Shown piece by piece: positions 10,801 through 22,900 of a DNA stretch of 64,000 nucleotides. The notes under the pieces are model-generated. The model did no database searches. It was not told the DNA's origin and was given only the letters and a program-made list of their open reading frames with translations. The position numbers and the translations under genes are program-made. Numbering within the stretch: position 1 is the first letter of the stretch; each line of letters begins with the position of its first letter. Origin of the DNA: Mytilus trossulus (Eukaryota; Mollusca; Bivalvia; Mytilida; Mytilidae); the NCBI RefSeq assembly GCF_036588685.1, contig NC_086379.1:76725727-76789726 (forward strand). The letters are read 5' to 3'.

Positions 10801-13303
10801 AAATTATAATACAAATACAAAAAGACAACTATCACAAGAATAAAATACATTTTCCTTTACGAAATTTCACAGCAGAATTTTGTAGTAAAAATACGACATT
10901 TGTATTTGTAAAAAAGAAATATTATTATTACCTTATCAGTCTCTAGAAATAAGAACGAGAAATTTTGCGATCTGCTTCCAGCTTAACTTAAAAAAATCAA
11001 GCAGAATTTTAGAATATTGGATGTTGTTGTTGTTACAAACAAATATGATGACTTTGTATTGTGCAACAATCCACAAAGGGGAATAATTTTATAAGGATGC
11101 GAGGCTATTTTCTGTGTACAATGTCAGAGGAATATTTTGCTGATGGAACCTAGTCAATCATTTAGTTGTTAAATAAAACTCAATAAAATTGGTGCAATTA
11201 GAGGATTATTTTGTTGGCGCAAATGATACCTATAGTTTTGAAAATTAGGTGGCGCAAAAGAAGTATTGGCGCAATTAAGTTGTGGCGCAAATGAGTTACT
11301 TGTTGGCGCAAAAAGATATCGCCCATGTATATAGTATTCAGAAATTTTCTCAGGGTAATCATACATTACATTAGACACTAATCATCAGAAACACAATAAT
11401 AAACCAACCATGCATAACAGCCAGGTGTATTGCAGTAGCATTTTCACACTGTGGGTTTGTAATGTTGACATTGATATCAGGACTTTTGACCAGTATTGTG
11501 ACCATTTCTGTGTTGCCATTGTTAGCTGCTGCATGGAGTGGACTGTTTCCTGTATCAGCTGCTTGGTTCACATTGATTTTTGGGTTCACCTGAAAATAAA
11601 GAAACATTTCATGTTGGAATTATATTTTAGCTCTTAAAATCAAATGCTTTAATTTTTCAAAATATGCATGTACATGCATGACAAGTATCATGCATACATA
11701 AGAGTAATAGTTTGTGCAACTATAATAGCAAAAGATTTATATGAAAAAGATATCATATTTAACATTACAAATAGATTTCGTCAGTGTCAGTAAAGTTAAA
11801 TTCGTTCTCATTTTTATTATAAAATGTATCAGGAAATCTAATGTTCGGTAGTTGTAGGTTGTTGATGTGGTTCATAAGTGTTGTTCTTGTTTCTTGTTTT
11901 TTTTTAAAAATTTTAATGGTCTCAAACTAGTAATTTTTGGGCCCTTTATAGCTTGGTGTTCAGTGTGAGACAAGGCTCAATGTTGAAGACTGTACTTTGA
12001 CCTATAATGGTTTACTTAAATAAATTGGAACTTGGATGGAGAGTTGTCTCATTGAAACTCATACCACATCTTCGTACAGTTATCAGAAATGACCAAAATA
12101 GTTTTAATATAACCTTACCCTATTTATAAGGTATTGCAGAACATCAGGTTGATTGTGCATTACAGCAGTAAAGATGGTTGTCCTGTCATGAGAATCTATG
12201 CTCTTTAGAGAAACATGGCCACTAACATTATAATAATGTACAACATCAACATAACCTAATCTAATAGCCTGAGAAAGTCTCACATGATGAATGTCTTCAT
12301 TGTCCTGGTTACTGCTGTGTGATATTGGATTGCTGTGGTGAAGTCGGTCTATTAAATTACGGTAGAAGTTTACAATAGCTGACCAACAGCTTACAATAGC
12401 AAATGAGCGAATGGCTAGTAGCCACTGTGCATACTGTTTATTTCTGGTTGAACACTTTACATCAGACAACATTTTCTTATATTCTTCTTTTTTACCAGAA
12501 GTAAGAACTCCAAGGTAGTCTAGAAATATGTGAGATCCCTTTGAACTGAGCAGCCTACCTGGGTACTCCCTGAACACAGCTTTAGATAAATCTAGTACAT
12601 CTCTGTAATTTATCTTTCTTTGCTCACGCCCCACAGTAAAAGCAAAAGAAAGTTCTTCAGTAAGAATTCCATTTTCTAATTCAAATATCTCCTGTTTCTC
12701 AACACCTGGGAAATCAGACAACCAAAAATGAGCAAAGCGAACAAAATTATCACCAATGTTACAGAAATTTGAAAGTTTTTCCACACTTTCATTGGCACGG
12801 CTTAACCATGCTGAAACCACTGTTGCATCCATATAACACATCATGTTGTCAAAGTTTGTTTGCTGAGGAGATTCTGAGACACCAATTGGTTGAGATGATG
12901 AATCTACATCAAAACTGGAGGATGGTCGCAAAGGTGGTAGTGGCATATGTTTTTGTGGCAAATCATGTCTATACGGAACAGTATGTAAAGCCTTTTGCCT
13001 TTTCTTTCTTTTACGTTTTGGTTTCGAGTCACTTACTGACAAATCTAATGAAGTTGATAACGGTAATTCTAATGAATTGGACACTTCAGGTGGTGTTTCT
13101 CCATTAGTAACGCAACCAGAATCGGGAGAAAAACGTTTCCCTAATCCATTACGGCTATCACATGAATCTGTACTGCCTAAGGACAGACGATCAAAATCAT
13201 TGGTCACATTATCGTCATCTGATATAAACTCTTCATCACTATCTCTTACTGTCAAACGAGACACACAAATTAAGTCACGTAAGTCCCTTACACCACGACT
13301 CAT
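7824..13303 (-). CDS. Ankyrin-repeat protein, 498 aa, three exons, family not recognised
   Basis: Exons (minus strand): 13303-12119, 11589-11409 and 7954-7824. Junctions are AGG|GTAAGG to CAG|GTGAAC and CATG|GTTGG to TAG|GTCACA. Phases agree and the total is 1497 nt with a TGA stop. The start ATG has A at -3. Residues 1-90 are acidic and serine-rich and probably disordered. A basic cluster near 94-104 (KPKRKRKKRQK) could be a nuclear localisation signal. Residues about 150-330 form an unrecognised folded region. From about 340 to the end there are three to four ankyrin repeats, with GNSPLHAAANNGNTEMVTIL and AIHLAVMHGHKDVVKLLI as clear units, suggesting a protein-binding scaffold. The first exon is unusually long for this window. 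Function unknown. The second intron carries a nested MITE/Helentron-like insertion and a foldback element. Exon structure is confident; family is not. Confidence 0.85.
8327..10310. mobile_element. MITE, copy 1, split by a later insertion
   Basis: The left half begins TTAAGGAATGACTGTAATAT and contains a GGTGCACACTG...CAGTGTGCACC palindrome. The right half resumes at about 10221 with TATGTTATTCGAATAGACAG and the inverted terminus AATATTACAGTCAT. The uninterrupted relative at 43355-43600 shows that the two halves belong together. The long inverted termini and lack of any coding frame fit a non-autonomous DNA transposon. It lies in intron 2 of the ankyrin gene. Confidence 0.75.
8436..10220 (+). 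mobile_element. Helentron-like element, copy A, with three internal ~500-bp units
   Basis: The 5' end forms a 13-bp stem (GCTCACCAGGCCC with GGGCCAAGTGAGC). The 3' end has GGCTCTTTAGAGCC just before CTAG|TTT. Inside, a ~500-bp unit starting at ACAAAAATCTTCTCCTCT occurs three times (about 8517, 9018, 9517), followed by a decayed start near 10015. No transposase frame. The terminal hairpins, insertion into a T run and internal tandem units suggest a non-autonomous Helitron/Helentron relative; this class is an inference. Copies B (26778-28077) and C (41061-41646) are related. Confidence 0.7.
10505..11325. mobile_element. Foldback element with arms built of GCGCCA / TGGCGC motifs
   Basis: The left arm has GCGCCA at 10509, 10541, 10574 and 10597. 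The right arm has the inverse, TGGCGC, at 11215, 11250, 11267, 11283 and 11304, usually followed by AA. Between them lies about 600 bp of AT-rich DNA without a gene. Motifs within an arm are 16-35 bp apart and the intervening sequence is only partly conserved. It lies in intron 2 of the ankyrin gene. Confidence 0.6.
10659..10682. repeat. Microsatellite (CAAGA)n
   Basis: About five units of a 5-bp repeat. Confidence 0.9.
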
Positions 13304-13909
13304 TGTTTTTGATCACAGATATTAGCTAAAACTGGTTATTATTTTGATCCTACATTTTCAAGCAAAATCAATTTCTGCTTGGATTCTCATATCTGTAGCA
13401 AGTTGGAAACTTACAATCAAAACTGGTAAGCGAACTCTTGACTGCCAAGCTAGGTTGAAGAAAAATAGTAGAATTGATGACAATTTACAGGAAAAAACTG
13501 TGTAACGTCCGAACAGGTACCGAATTATTTCACACATTAGTCACATGTCTTCATGTATCCAATTTCTTCTAAATCTGAATGAGAATAAAGAAAACATTAT
13601 CAACAGCTGACTTAAATGCTTAGCTACAATCCATCCAACATAGAATAGGACATTAAAAACAAGTTTACAAAGTTAAAATGGTTAAGTGGTGAGAAAAAGT
13701 TGTATTTCAATTAGGAATAAATGAGTAGGTAAGTATGCAAGGCTTTATAGTTTACAACTGGCTGCTTTTTGCAGTATAAACAATGATAACAGTTGAATAT
13801 TTCAGGTGTGATTTTTTTTTAATTTTGATACAGTTACACACTTTTTGCACATCTCTATATTTATCTATTGGTCCCTGTAAAAGAGGAAGCTTGGGGAAAC
13901 AATGAGATA
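13304..13909. promoter_or_regulatory. Presumed 5' flank and 5' UTR of the ankyrin gene
   Basis: This lies immediately upstream of the ankyrin start codon on the minus strand. No TATA box, CpG cluster or other promoter element can be identified with confidence. The role follows from position only. Confidence 0.3.
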
Positions 13910-14090
13910 GAAACAAAACAAATAAAACTGAAATGGGGGATGTGTCAAAGAGACAGCAACCAAACCAAAGAGAAAAAAAACCAAAGACCACTAATTGGTC
14001 TTCAACACAGCGATAAAATCCCACACCCAAAGGTGTTTCAGCTGTCCCTTAAACAAGAATGTGCTCAGTGATATGGAGGCCATGCTTAGT
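13910..14090 (-). mobile_element. Diverged copy of the Penelope-like element tail
   Basis: It contains GAAATGGGGGATGTGTCAAA, GAGACAGCAACC, a diverged GGTCTTCAACACAGCGA, then AAAGGTGTTTCAGCTG and CCCTTAAACAA. This matches in order, with substitutions, the tail at 52560-52760 on the same strand. No reverse-transcriptase sequence accompanies it. Confidence 0.65.
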
Positions 14091-15907
14091 AGCCTAACTA
14101 CATGTACATGTTAACAAAACAAAATCTATATATACATGTATTGTAAGGAATGATGCATAAAAAATCTTTCTAGCAAAAAAGTATCAAAATTGCCTTTAAA
14201 GTTTCTGAATGATCAATTACCTGTTAATATGTTAGGATGCTAAGAATGTTCTATATGAAGAAGATTTCTGGTTTTTAACAATTAATGGTTCTGGTTAAAG
14301 TCCAAATGACTATGATTTCATGAAAGGCTATTATAACAGTGTATCCCAACCTCTGTCTGTCCGACAAAATGTTTGACAAAAAATCATTCAGTCTGACAGA
14401 CAGAAATTTAAAAAATATTTGGGTTGAATATATAGTAGAAAAATCCAAATTTCTGTTTCGGTCAGAAAACCCTATCTTAACAGTTTGGCACAGACTCAGA
14501 CTGTTATACTTTTTTTCTTTGATGCCTTACAGTGACATGCTGTGTGGATATGCAGTAGAATGTGTCCCTGTGTCTGTGGCTATGCCATTATATTTTTACA
14601 GTTTGAGTTTTTTCTTGTGAGAGAGCTGTCTACATGTCGATGTAAGGTGTCAAAGAAAAATAGTATAATAGCCTTTCAAGACGTAATAATTATTTGGACT
14701 ATAAATCTATAATAAACAAAAATGCAACCATTCAAGCATTCAATTTCAGAAAAGTCAACGAATGTTGTAAACTTGTTGCCTTTCATGGGATCACCTGAAC
14801 TTAGCCACCACAATATTTGTATACCAGTATTGTCAACAGTACTCATATACAATGTATAATTAATGTTTGTAAGCATTGTATACAAGTATTGTCCTAGTAT
14901 CATGAGTATTGTTTATATAAAATTAAGAAGAATGTTACTATTACTGCTGCTGCATATATTCAAAAGTAATGTATTTACTTGAAAAATATATATATTTCTT
15001 GAAACATTTATTCATTTTATAATAATGCATCTGAAAAATATAAATTATAGTTTATTTTGATATAAATGTTCTTTTTCATGATTAGGAGAAGTTTATAAGC
15101 CCAAGGATATTTTAATTGATGTTAAACAATTTCAGACAATTTCAGACTCTTTATCTACCATTTAGTTATCCCTTAATAGGACTGTTTGGCCACTGTGGGA
15201 CTTTTCAGTACAAAAATGTATATTAACTATTTAGACTGGATACTGTTCAGTGATGTGGATACACAAGTTGTTGAATGCATCTTATATATTCTTCCCCAAT
15301 CATTCTTGTCACTTTCTTTCATCTAGATAGGAATCAAGTGCTTCACTTTAAACCCTTTTTACTATCTTTAATTTTCTGTTTTGTTTTGGCCCAGCAGGAT
15401 TCAATAATATTATATTATGAATAAATTTAAACATGTTTCTTTGTACATGTTGTATAACATACTAAACAAATCCTTGATGAAAATGACAAACCCTATTGAT
15501 TTTTTAGATTTTTTTTTTCAATAATACTTGTACAAATGTACATTAATAGGCTATTTGTCAATTCCTGTAATTGACCCTATAATTAGAGATCCCTAATTTG
15601 GTTGTCTCCCTTGTGACGGACATAATTTTTTATTTACAATGGAGAGCTAGCAGACAGAGCAAATCTACCTGTGCATAATGTGAGTAATCTATAAGGTTTT
15701 TAAATCTTTTAATTACATTAATTTGTTGTTTAGCTAAATACTTTTGACATCAGAAATTATTTTTCATGAAAAATTAGTTAAACCGCCGATACATCACTTT
15801 CAATTCATCATGCTTTGCATTGGCAAAAGGGAATCTTATACAGTTTGGAACTAAACTGGCCCCCTGTTTTGTTCACTTATCGCTACACTGACAACAGGTA
15901 TGGCCTT
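14091..15907. other. No gene seen
   Basis: AT-rich intergenic sequence between the ankyrin gene and DCXR. The open frame at 14339-14620 lacks splice sites or a recognisable domain. Confidence 0.4.
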
Positions 15908-15939
15908 AATCCTGTGGTCAGAATTCTGACCACAGGATT
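15908..15939. repeat. 32-bp perfect palindrome
   Basis: Sixteen bases (AATCCTGTGGTCAGAA) followed by their exact reverse complement, centred on GAATTC with no loop. About 970 bp upstream of the DCXR start. Confidence 0.9.
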
Positions 15940-16909
15940 TCATAATTTGACGAGACTAGTGCACCATGTGCTATGTTTATTATGTGTTATACTGATAGGA
16001 AATCAAACAAGAAATTAGCACATTTATAACCCTACTGAGTTCTTAAGGGAATAAAAGATACAGGCTCAGTATGTCAAGAACACGTTAAGATCTGTTTACA
16101 CGCTCGTTGGTCATTTATTTGCGCTACCACCATGGGATTAATTAACAGATACTTATTTATTTTGCGGCATCACAGTATTAACATTTGAGGTCAATTTCCT
16201 ATCACTATTATTGGTCAATTTTGTTAGCAATTCGTTGAATTTGTCAAACTTGTCCAATTAATGCCAATGTGACAATGGCAATAACCCGTTCTTTCGGTGC
16301 AAAGCTATAGATAGAAGGGCGGACTAGTTTAGTATGGAACCAGTCTACGATTGACAAAGGGACGTAATTTTTTGAAAAAGTGTGTAATAATAGAATCAAA
16401 TCAGTAATTAGCAAATGGACTATTATATACATTTGTACAAGTATATTGTTGACAATACTAATATACAAGTATTGTGTTCGCTAAGTTCAGTTGATCACTT
16501 TCATGTTATCATTTGCATTTTGCAATTAAAGTCCTTGAAACTCCATACAAAGAGTTTGTTAGCATATAGTGATTTCATATCCCCGACATAGCTGTGAAAG
16601 TGTGTAAAATACACACTTCGGAACTTCCCCCTTTCTTTCGATTGCAAATAGAGCAATTTCTTTATTTTTATGTTGGGGTTGGGCACTTCAGATAGTCATT
16701 TTTGATTGGTAAAAATACTATCATTATATAAATGCGTCATCATTAACATTTAAAAGTATCTTCACACTTATTTTGCTCGATTTACTAACTTTGGTTGTCA
16801 TTCGTTAGACTGCAGTTTGTTATTTCTTCGGTGTCACAAAGACGCATTATACAGATAACCTACTTTCCGTTGTCCAGATCACGAAAACGTTTTACAAAGT
16901 GGGAGGAGG
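15940..16909. promoter_or_regulatory. Upstream region of DCXR, presumed promoter
   Basis: No gene is seen. The promoter role is inferred from its place directly 5' of the DCXR start codon, and no specific core element could be called. Confidence 0.25.
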
Positions 16910-19900
16910 ATGGAAATAAAATTTGATGGAAAGAAAGCTTTAGTGACAGGGGCCGGGAAAGGTATCAATATATATACATTTCACATAGCTCTAGACCACA
17001 CTTTACTATATCTTTTCTCGCTGTTTGATGAAAGTTGCAAACGTGGTTTTATAAATCAGATATTGATGTATCTGAATACCCAAAAGACATGGAAAATGAC
17101 TATTGGTCAAACGGTCATTTTTGGCTACTATTTTAGCTTTAATTTAGTTGAAATTTTACCAGAATTCCTCAAACGGGTTAGATGATGAAATAATAAACAT
17201 TAACATTATTTTTGGGTCTGAAGAATGGGTGTTTCATAACGAATAACGGTAAACATTATTTCCAAATAAAGTTAATTCGTGATTTAACTTTTTTTTCATA
17301 TAACTGTTTGTATTCACCACTTCTTATTTTTGTTCACATTTGTGCTGTGTTGATTTAAATTTTAATTATCATTAACTAATTGATTAAAATATTTCAATGA
17401 TTGTTAAATTATTTTCCTTCTTTAGGGAAAAAAAAAACAGAAAAAATAGCTACACTATGAAAAATTGTCCCTTATGATATATTTTTATAAAACTTCCATG
17501 AAATTATGTCCAAGTACTAGGGACAACTTTTCACAACAGGAGACACTATTTTATAATTTACAAATGTGATGTTCTGTCCCTTGAACGAAATTTCACAGAT
17601 GAACTGTGAAATATAGTTCAAGACACAATTTCATGGGACACTTTTTTGGCTTACACATCATGACATGTATGAAGATAAAATGTACAATTTCTTCAAGACA
17701 AAAAAAAATCACACTTGTGTGTGTTTTCATAATATCGCAAAATGTTGCTATAATCATCAAAAAGTCATGTAATGGATACTATATATGCCCTTGAATTTTT
17801 ACTACTGATAACATTTTTGTACGCTTTGGGGATTCCGTATATCGTCAGATTATCGGAATTCCAATGGGGACTAACTGTGCACCACTTATTGCGGACCTCT
17901 TTTTGTATTGTTATGAGTTACAATTTATGACAAAAATAAGCAAAGACCCATCAAAACAACATCTGATAAACAAATTTAATAATACTTTTAGATATTTGGA
18001 TGATATTTCTGCTCTCAATAATGACGACTTCAGTATGTATATTAATGAAATTTATCCTGCTGAACTTACTTTAAATAAAGCTAATACTAATAATGACCAC
18101 TGCCCTTTCCTCGATCTTGATATCTATATCACTAACGGAAAGCTGAATACTAAAATTTATGATAAAAGGGATGATTTTTCATTTCCTATCGTTAATTATC
18201 CGTTTTTAGATGGTGACGTTCCCTTGTCACCATCTTACGGTGTTTATATATCTCAACATGTACGATTCGCTCGTGTTTGTAACAATGTTTTAGATTTTAA
18301 CGAGAAAAATTTATGTATTACTGAAAAATTATTACACCAGGGTTTTTCGATATCACAAACTAGTCAAAACTTTTACTAAATTTTATCATCGGTATAAAGA
18401 CATCATTCGTAAATATAGCTCAACATGCAGACTTTTTATACGTTCAGGTATTTCACATCCAATTTTTTATGGAAATATTCTTTATAAAGCACAAAGGTGT
18501 CAGTATTCACCTCAGAAACTTACAAAACCTTTAAATAGACTGATTAAGAAGGGATATAATTATGATACTGTTGTCAAGTCATTAAAGATTGCATATTTTG
18601 GCGTTAATATTGAGTCACTGATAAGGTCTTTGCGTCGGAACTAAAGACATTTATTCTAAAAACAGTTGTTGGCATGACACGGGTTATGTTCTTCTCATAT
18701 ATGTTATGATGGTATGATACTAAACCCCTAAAGGGAAGGATTGTGCCTGATGTTCATATGATGAAATCATAATCTTTCAGTCAGTTTAATTGAAGTCTGG
18801 AGCTGGCATGTCAGTTAACTGCTAGTAGTCTGTTGTAATTTATGTATTATTGTCATTTTGTTTATTTTCTTTGGTTACATCTTCTGACATCAGACTCGGA
18901 CTTCTCTTGAACTGAATTTTAATGTGCGTATTGTTATGCGTTTATTTTTCTACAGTGGTTAGAGGTATAGGGGGAGGGTTGAGATCTCACAAACATGTTT
19001 AACCCCGCCGCATTTTTGCGCCTGTCCCAAGTCAGGAGCCTCTGGCCTTTGTTAGTCTTGTATTATTTTAATTTTAGTTTCTTGTGTACAATTTGGAAAT
19101 TAGTATGGCGTTCATTATCACTGAACTAGTATTTATTTGTTTAGGGGCCAGCTGAAGGACGCCAACGGGTGCAGGAATTTCTCGCTACATTGAAGACCTG
19201 TTGGTGACCTTCTGCTGTTGTTTTTTATTTGGTCGGGTTGTTGTCTCTTTTTGACACATTCCCCATTTCCATTCTCAATTTTAATGATATTAGTACCAAA
19301 AATTTTAAAATACCAGAAATCAATCTCTAGATCTTTGATAAAATGTGCAAATTTTGAGAGTAGTAGGTAATTAATGTGTAAGAATTTGCATTTTATTATA
19401 AAAATAAACATGTTTTAGCATATTTTTGGTTTTTTTTACAAAAAAAAAGAATACTTTTGTTTGAATCAATTTTTTCCAACATTGCCACATAAGGGGGAGG
19501 CAACTCAAATGTAGGGGTAGATAATTCAGATAAAGATCCTTTTTAAAATCGAATGTGTTATGAATTTACCTATTTAATTTTTTCTTTTTCTTATCTGAAA
19601 GCATAATATTAGAGCTATCTTTTCACATATCATCTCAAAACTCTATGTAGTGTAGTTTTTTCGTTTTATGGCACATAATTGGGTTTTCCATACAAAATTT
19701 ATAATATCTGTCAATTTTGCACAACCCTTAGAGTGAAAAAAAGCCCTGTGACCCATCTTTATATGACCACAAAAATGTTTTTGGGATCTTATTATGGTAT
19801 GTTCTCTTTTTCGTCTGCCTTGTCAGTGTCGCCTGAAGACACATTTGTTTTTTTTTGGACAAAAACTTTACGCGAATGGATCTCTGAAATTTTATAAGAA

Positions 19901-22900
19901 GGTTCAATACCACAAAAGGAAGGTTGGGATTGAATGTTTGGGGATGATGATCCCACTGATTTAGGAATTAGGGGCCCAAAAGGGCCCAAAACAAGCATTT
20001 ATTTTAATTTTCAGGATAATAACTTATGTATAAGTCATGTAAGTATTTCAATTGCTTTATAATCGTACCACAATGTTTAATTCCACAAGTGAAAGGTTTC
20101 GATTCATATTGGGGCCTATGGTGTCAACATTTTAGAAATTAAGAGCTGAAAAGGGGCCAAAAACAAGCATTTTTGTAGTTTCTGGACAATAACTTGTGTG
20201 TAAGTGTATGGGTATCTCTGACATTGTACTGTAACGTTCCATATCATAACAGGAAGGCTGGGATTGAGTTAAGGGGGTATTGCACCATTTAAGCAGGAAT
20301 TAGGGGCCATAAAAGAGCCAAAAACAAGCATTTTTCTAGTTTCCAGACAAAAACTTGTGTTTAAGCGTATGGATCTCTCTGAAACTGTACTACAAGTTTC
20401 CATACTATTAAGGAATGCTGGGATCAAGTGTTGGAGTAATTGCTCTTAAGGAGGCGGGGTTCTAAAAGTTGGGGGGGGGGGGGGTGTCAAAATTTTGAAG
20501 GGTTTTAACTTTTTTTCAAAATTTTATTAAACTTCAAAATTGAAGTTTCAAGAAGAAATCTTTAATTGCACAGTTTTGTGCAATAGATTTGTAGGATCTT
20601 TACATTTGAGTTGTGTCAGAAACCTTTATGTCAAAAATTTGATCACAATCCAAATTCAGACAGTATCTATCAAGCTTGAATATTGTGTCCAAATTTGCCC
20701 CAACTGTTCAGGGTGCATTCAACCTCTGTGGTAGTATCAGATTGCACTCAGTGAAGCAATTTATTTTTCTTTTTTTCTTTTAAACAGCCTGTTATAAACT
20801 ACATTTTGGCAAATTATAAGAAAATTCTATGGATTATAATTTAGACTACCTTAAAAAAAAGCAAAAGGTTATTTTTTTTCAATTTTCCTAATGATAAGAT
20901 TTAATCTATACCTTTGTGTTTATAATTTTAGTAAAACTACAAAATCTAAATTGTGATAAAATTTCGAATTTGCTACTTAAATTAGTGATTTTTTAAAGTG
21001 ATTTAAAAATCACTTATTTCAGCAATTCCCCTGACTAATAAGGTGAAATAATTCATTAATCACTGACTGATACTTAATGTATCATTGTCCATACATTTTC
21101 AGGGATTGGTCGTGCCATTGCTAAGAAATTGGTAGAATGTGGTGCTGAGACTTACGCTCTTAGTCGAACACAGTCTGATCTTGACACTTTAAAAAAAGAG
21201 GTAAATATTCATACAATAATTTATTTCCTATCTAAGAGAGAGTTGTATTGTTTTAATCTTTTTGTCTGTCACATCAGTAAGCTTGAAGTGAAATTTTGTT
21301 TAGCTTTAAAGATCTTTAACAAGAAATAATTAGAAATTTGGGAAGTCGATAAGAAATTAGATTACTATAGTCCAGTGGTTTCACCATTTTTTGGAAGTTA
21401 ATATGAATATTCATAGTAAAAATATTGGTCATGCTGTTACATGTATTTGTATGTAACAAATAACTGATTAATATATTGCAAAATCAGAGATTTATGATAA
21501 TGAAGGGGAGGGACTATGGGGTCTCAACACAGTGTTCTGTCCTCAGGCATCTGTGCATTTAGCTTTTTATCATAATCTTATCTTACATTCATGACATTCC
21601 CCCATAATTTTTTCAAGATAACATTTTTTATGCCCCACCTACAATAGTAGAGGGGCATTATGTTTTCTGGTCTGTGGCTCTGTTCATTCGTCCGTTTGTT
21701 CGTTCGTCCGTTTGTTCGTTGGTCCGCAGGTTAAAGTTTTTGGTCAAGGTAGTTTTTGATGAAGCTGAAGTTCAACCAACTTGGAACTTTGTACACTTGT
21801 TGCTTATGATATGATCTTTCTAATTTTAAAGCCAAATTAGACTTTTGACCCCAATTTCACGGTCAACTGAACATAGAAAATGAAAGTGGGAGTTTCAGGT
21901 TAAAGTTTTTGGTCAAAGTAGTTTTTGATGAAGCTGAAGTCCAATCAACTTGAAACTTAGTACACTTGATGCTTATGATATGACCTTATTAATTTTAAAG
22001 CTAAATTAGACTTTTGATCCAATTTCACGGCCTATGGAACATGGAAAATGATAGTGACAGTGGGGCATCCATGTACTTTGGACACATTCTTGTTTATATA
22101 TATAACCTTAAAGGGCTTTTAACTCATTTTATAATACTTTCCTATTTCCTATTATCTTATTTGCTAAGAATAACAATATTTAAGTCATAAATATAAAAAA
22201 AAAAAGGTTGTTGCATTATAAAAATTAAAGGTAAAGGTAAATTTACCTGGATTGAAAAGTGAGAGTAGTACTAAAATGAAATTATAAATGTTAACAATGA
22301 CAATTAGGCAAAAATTAATAAAGTTCTCAAATTATATAGGGGATGAAAACAGCACAGCAAGTCTTTAAAATCCTTTCATACAAGAAGTACAAATATATTA
22401 AAGATATAAAAGGAATTTTTACAACCTTCTGAAAGCACATGTAGTAAAATTAAGCAATATTTGAAGACCTGTTATTTTTGAGTGTATCTGGGTAAAAAAT
22501 TATATCATTGTAGTGCACCAAGGATCCTCGAGTTACACTGATAAAATATATATTCTTTAGCTATATTATGATCTATGATCATGTATATTGAAATTACATG
22601 TGCTAATTTCTGTACAAATTATCTCCCCTTTTATTGCCAGAACTGAGTTCTTTTTTTTTGTAGGTTCATTGATGTGTTAAACTGTAGATCCTTTATAAGC
22701 ACATTTTGTTATGATTTTAAAAATGTGTGCACAGTATATGCTTTCATGCGTCAATAAAACTGCAAAAAATAATCATTGATTTCTTAAAAATTTATAAAAT
22801 AAAAAATAGTTATCTAAAACTAACTCCAAGAACAATTCAAAACGGAAAAACCTTCATAAAATGTCAAAATCAAAAGCTTAAACACACCTAAGTATAGAAA

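Noticed and set aside
12769-13325. Plus-strand open frames opposite the first ankyrin exon
   Set aside because: They are antisense shadows of a long, spliced coding exon and have no domain of their own.
17606-17794. Possible coding exon or regulatory RNA in DCXR intron 1 (hairpin around TTTCACAG...CTGTGAAA)
   Set aside because: A modest inverted repeat only, with no splice-bounded frame and no known RNA family signature.
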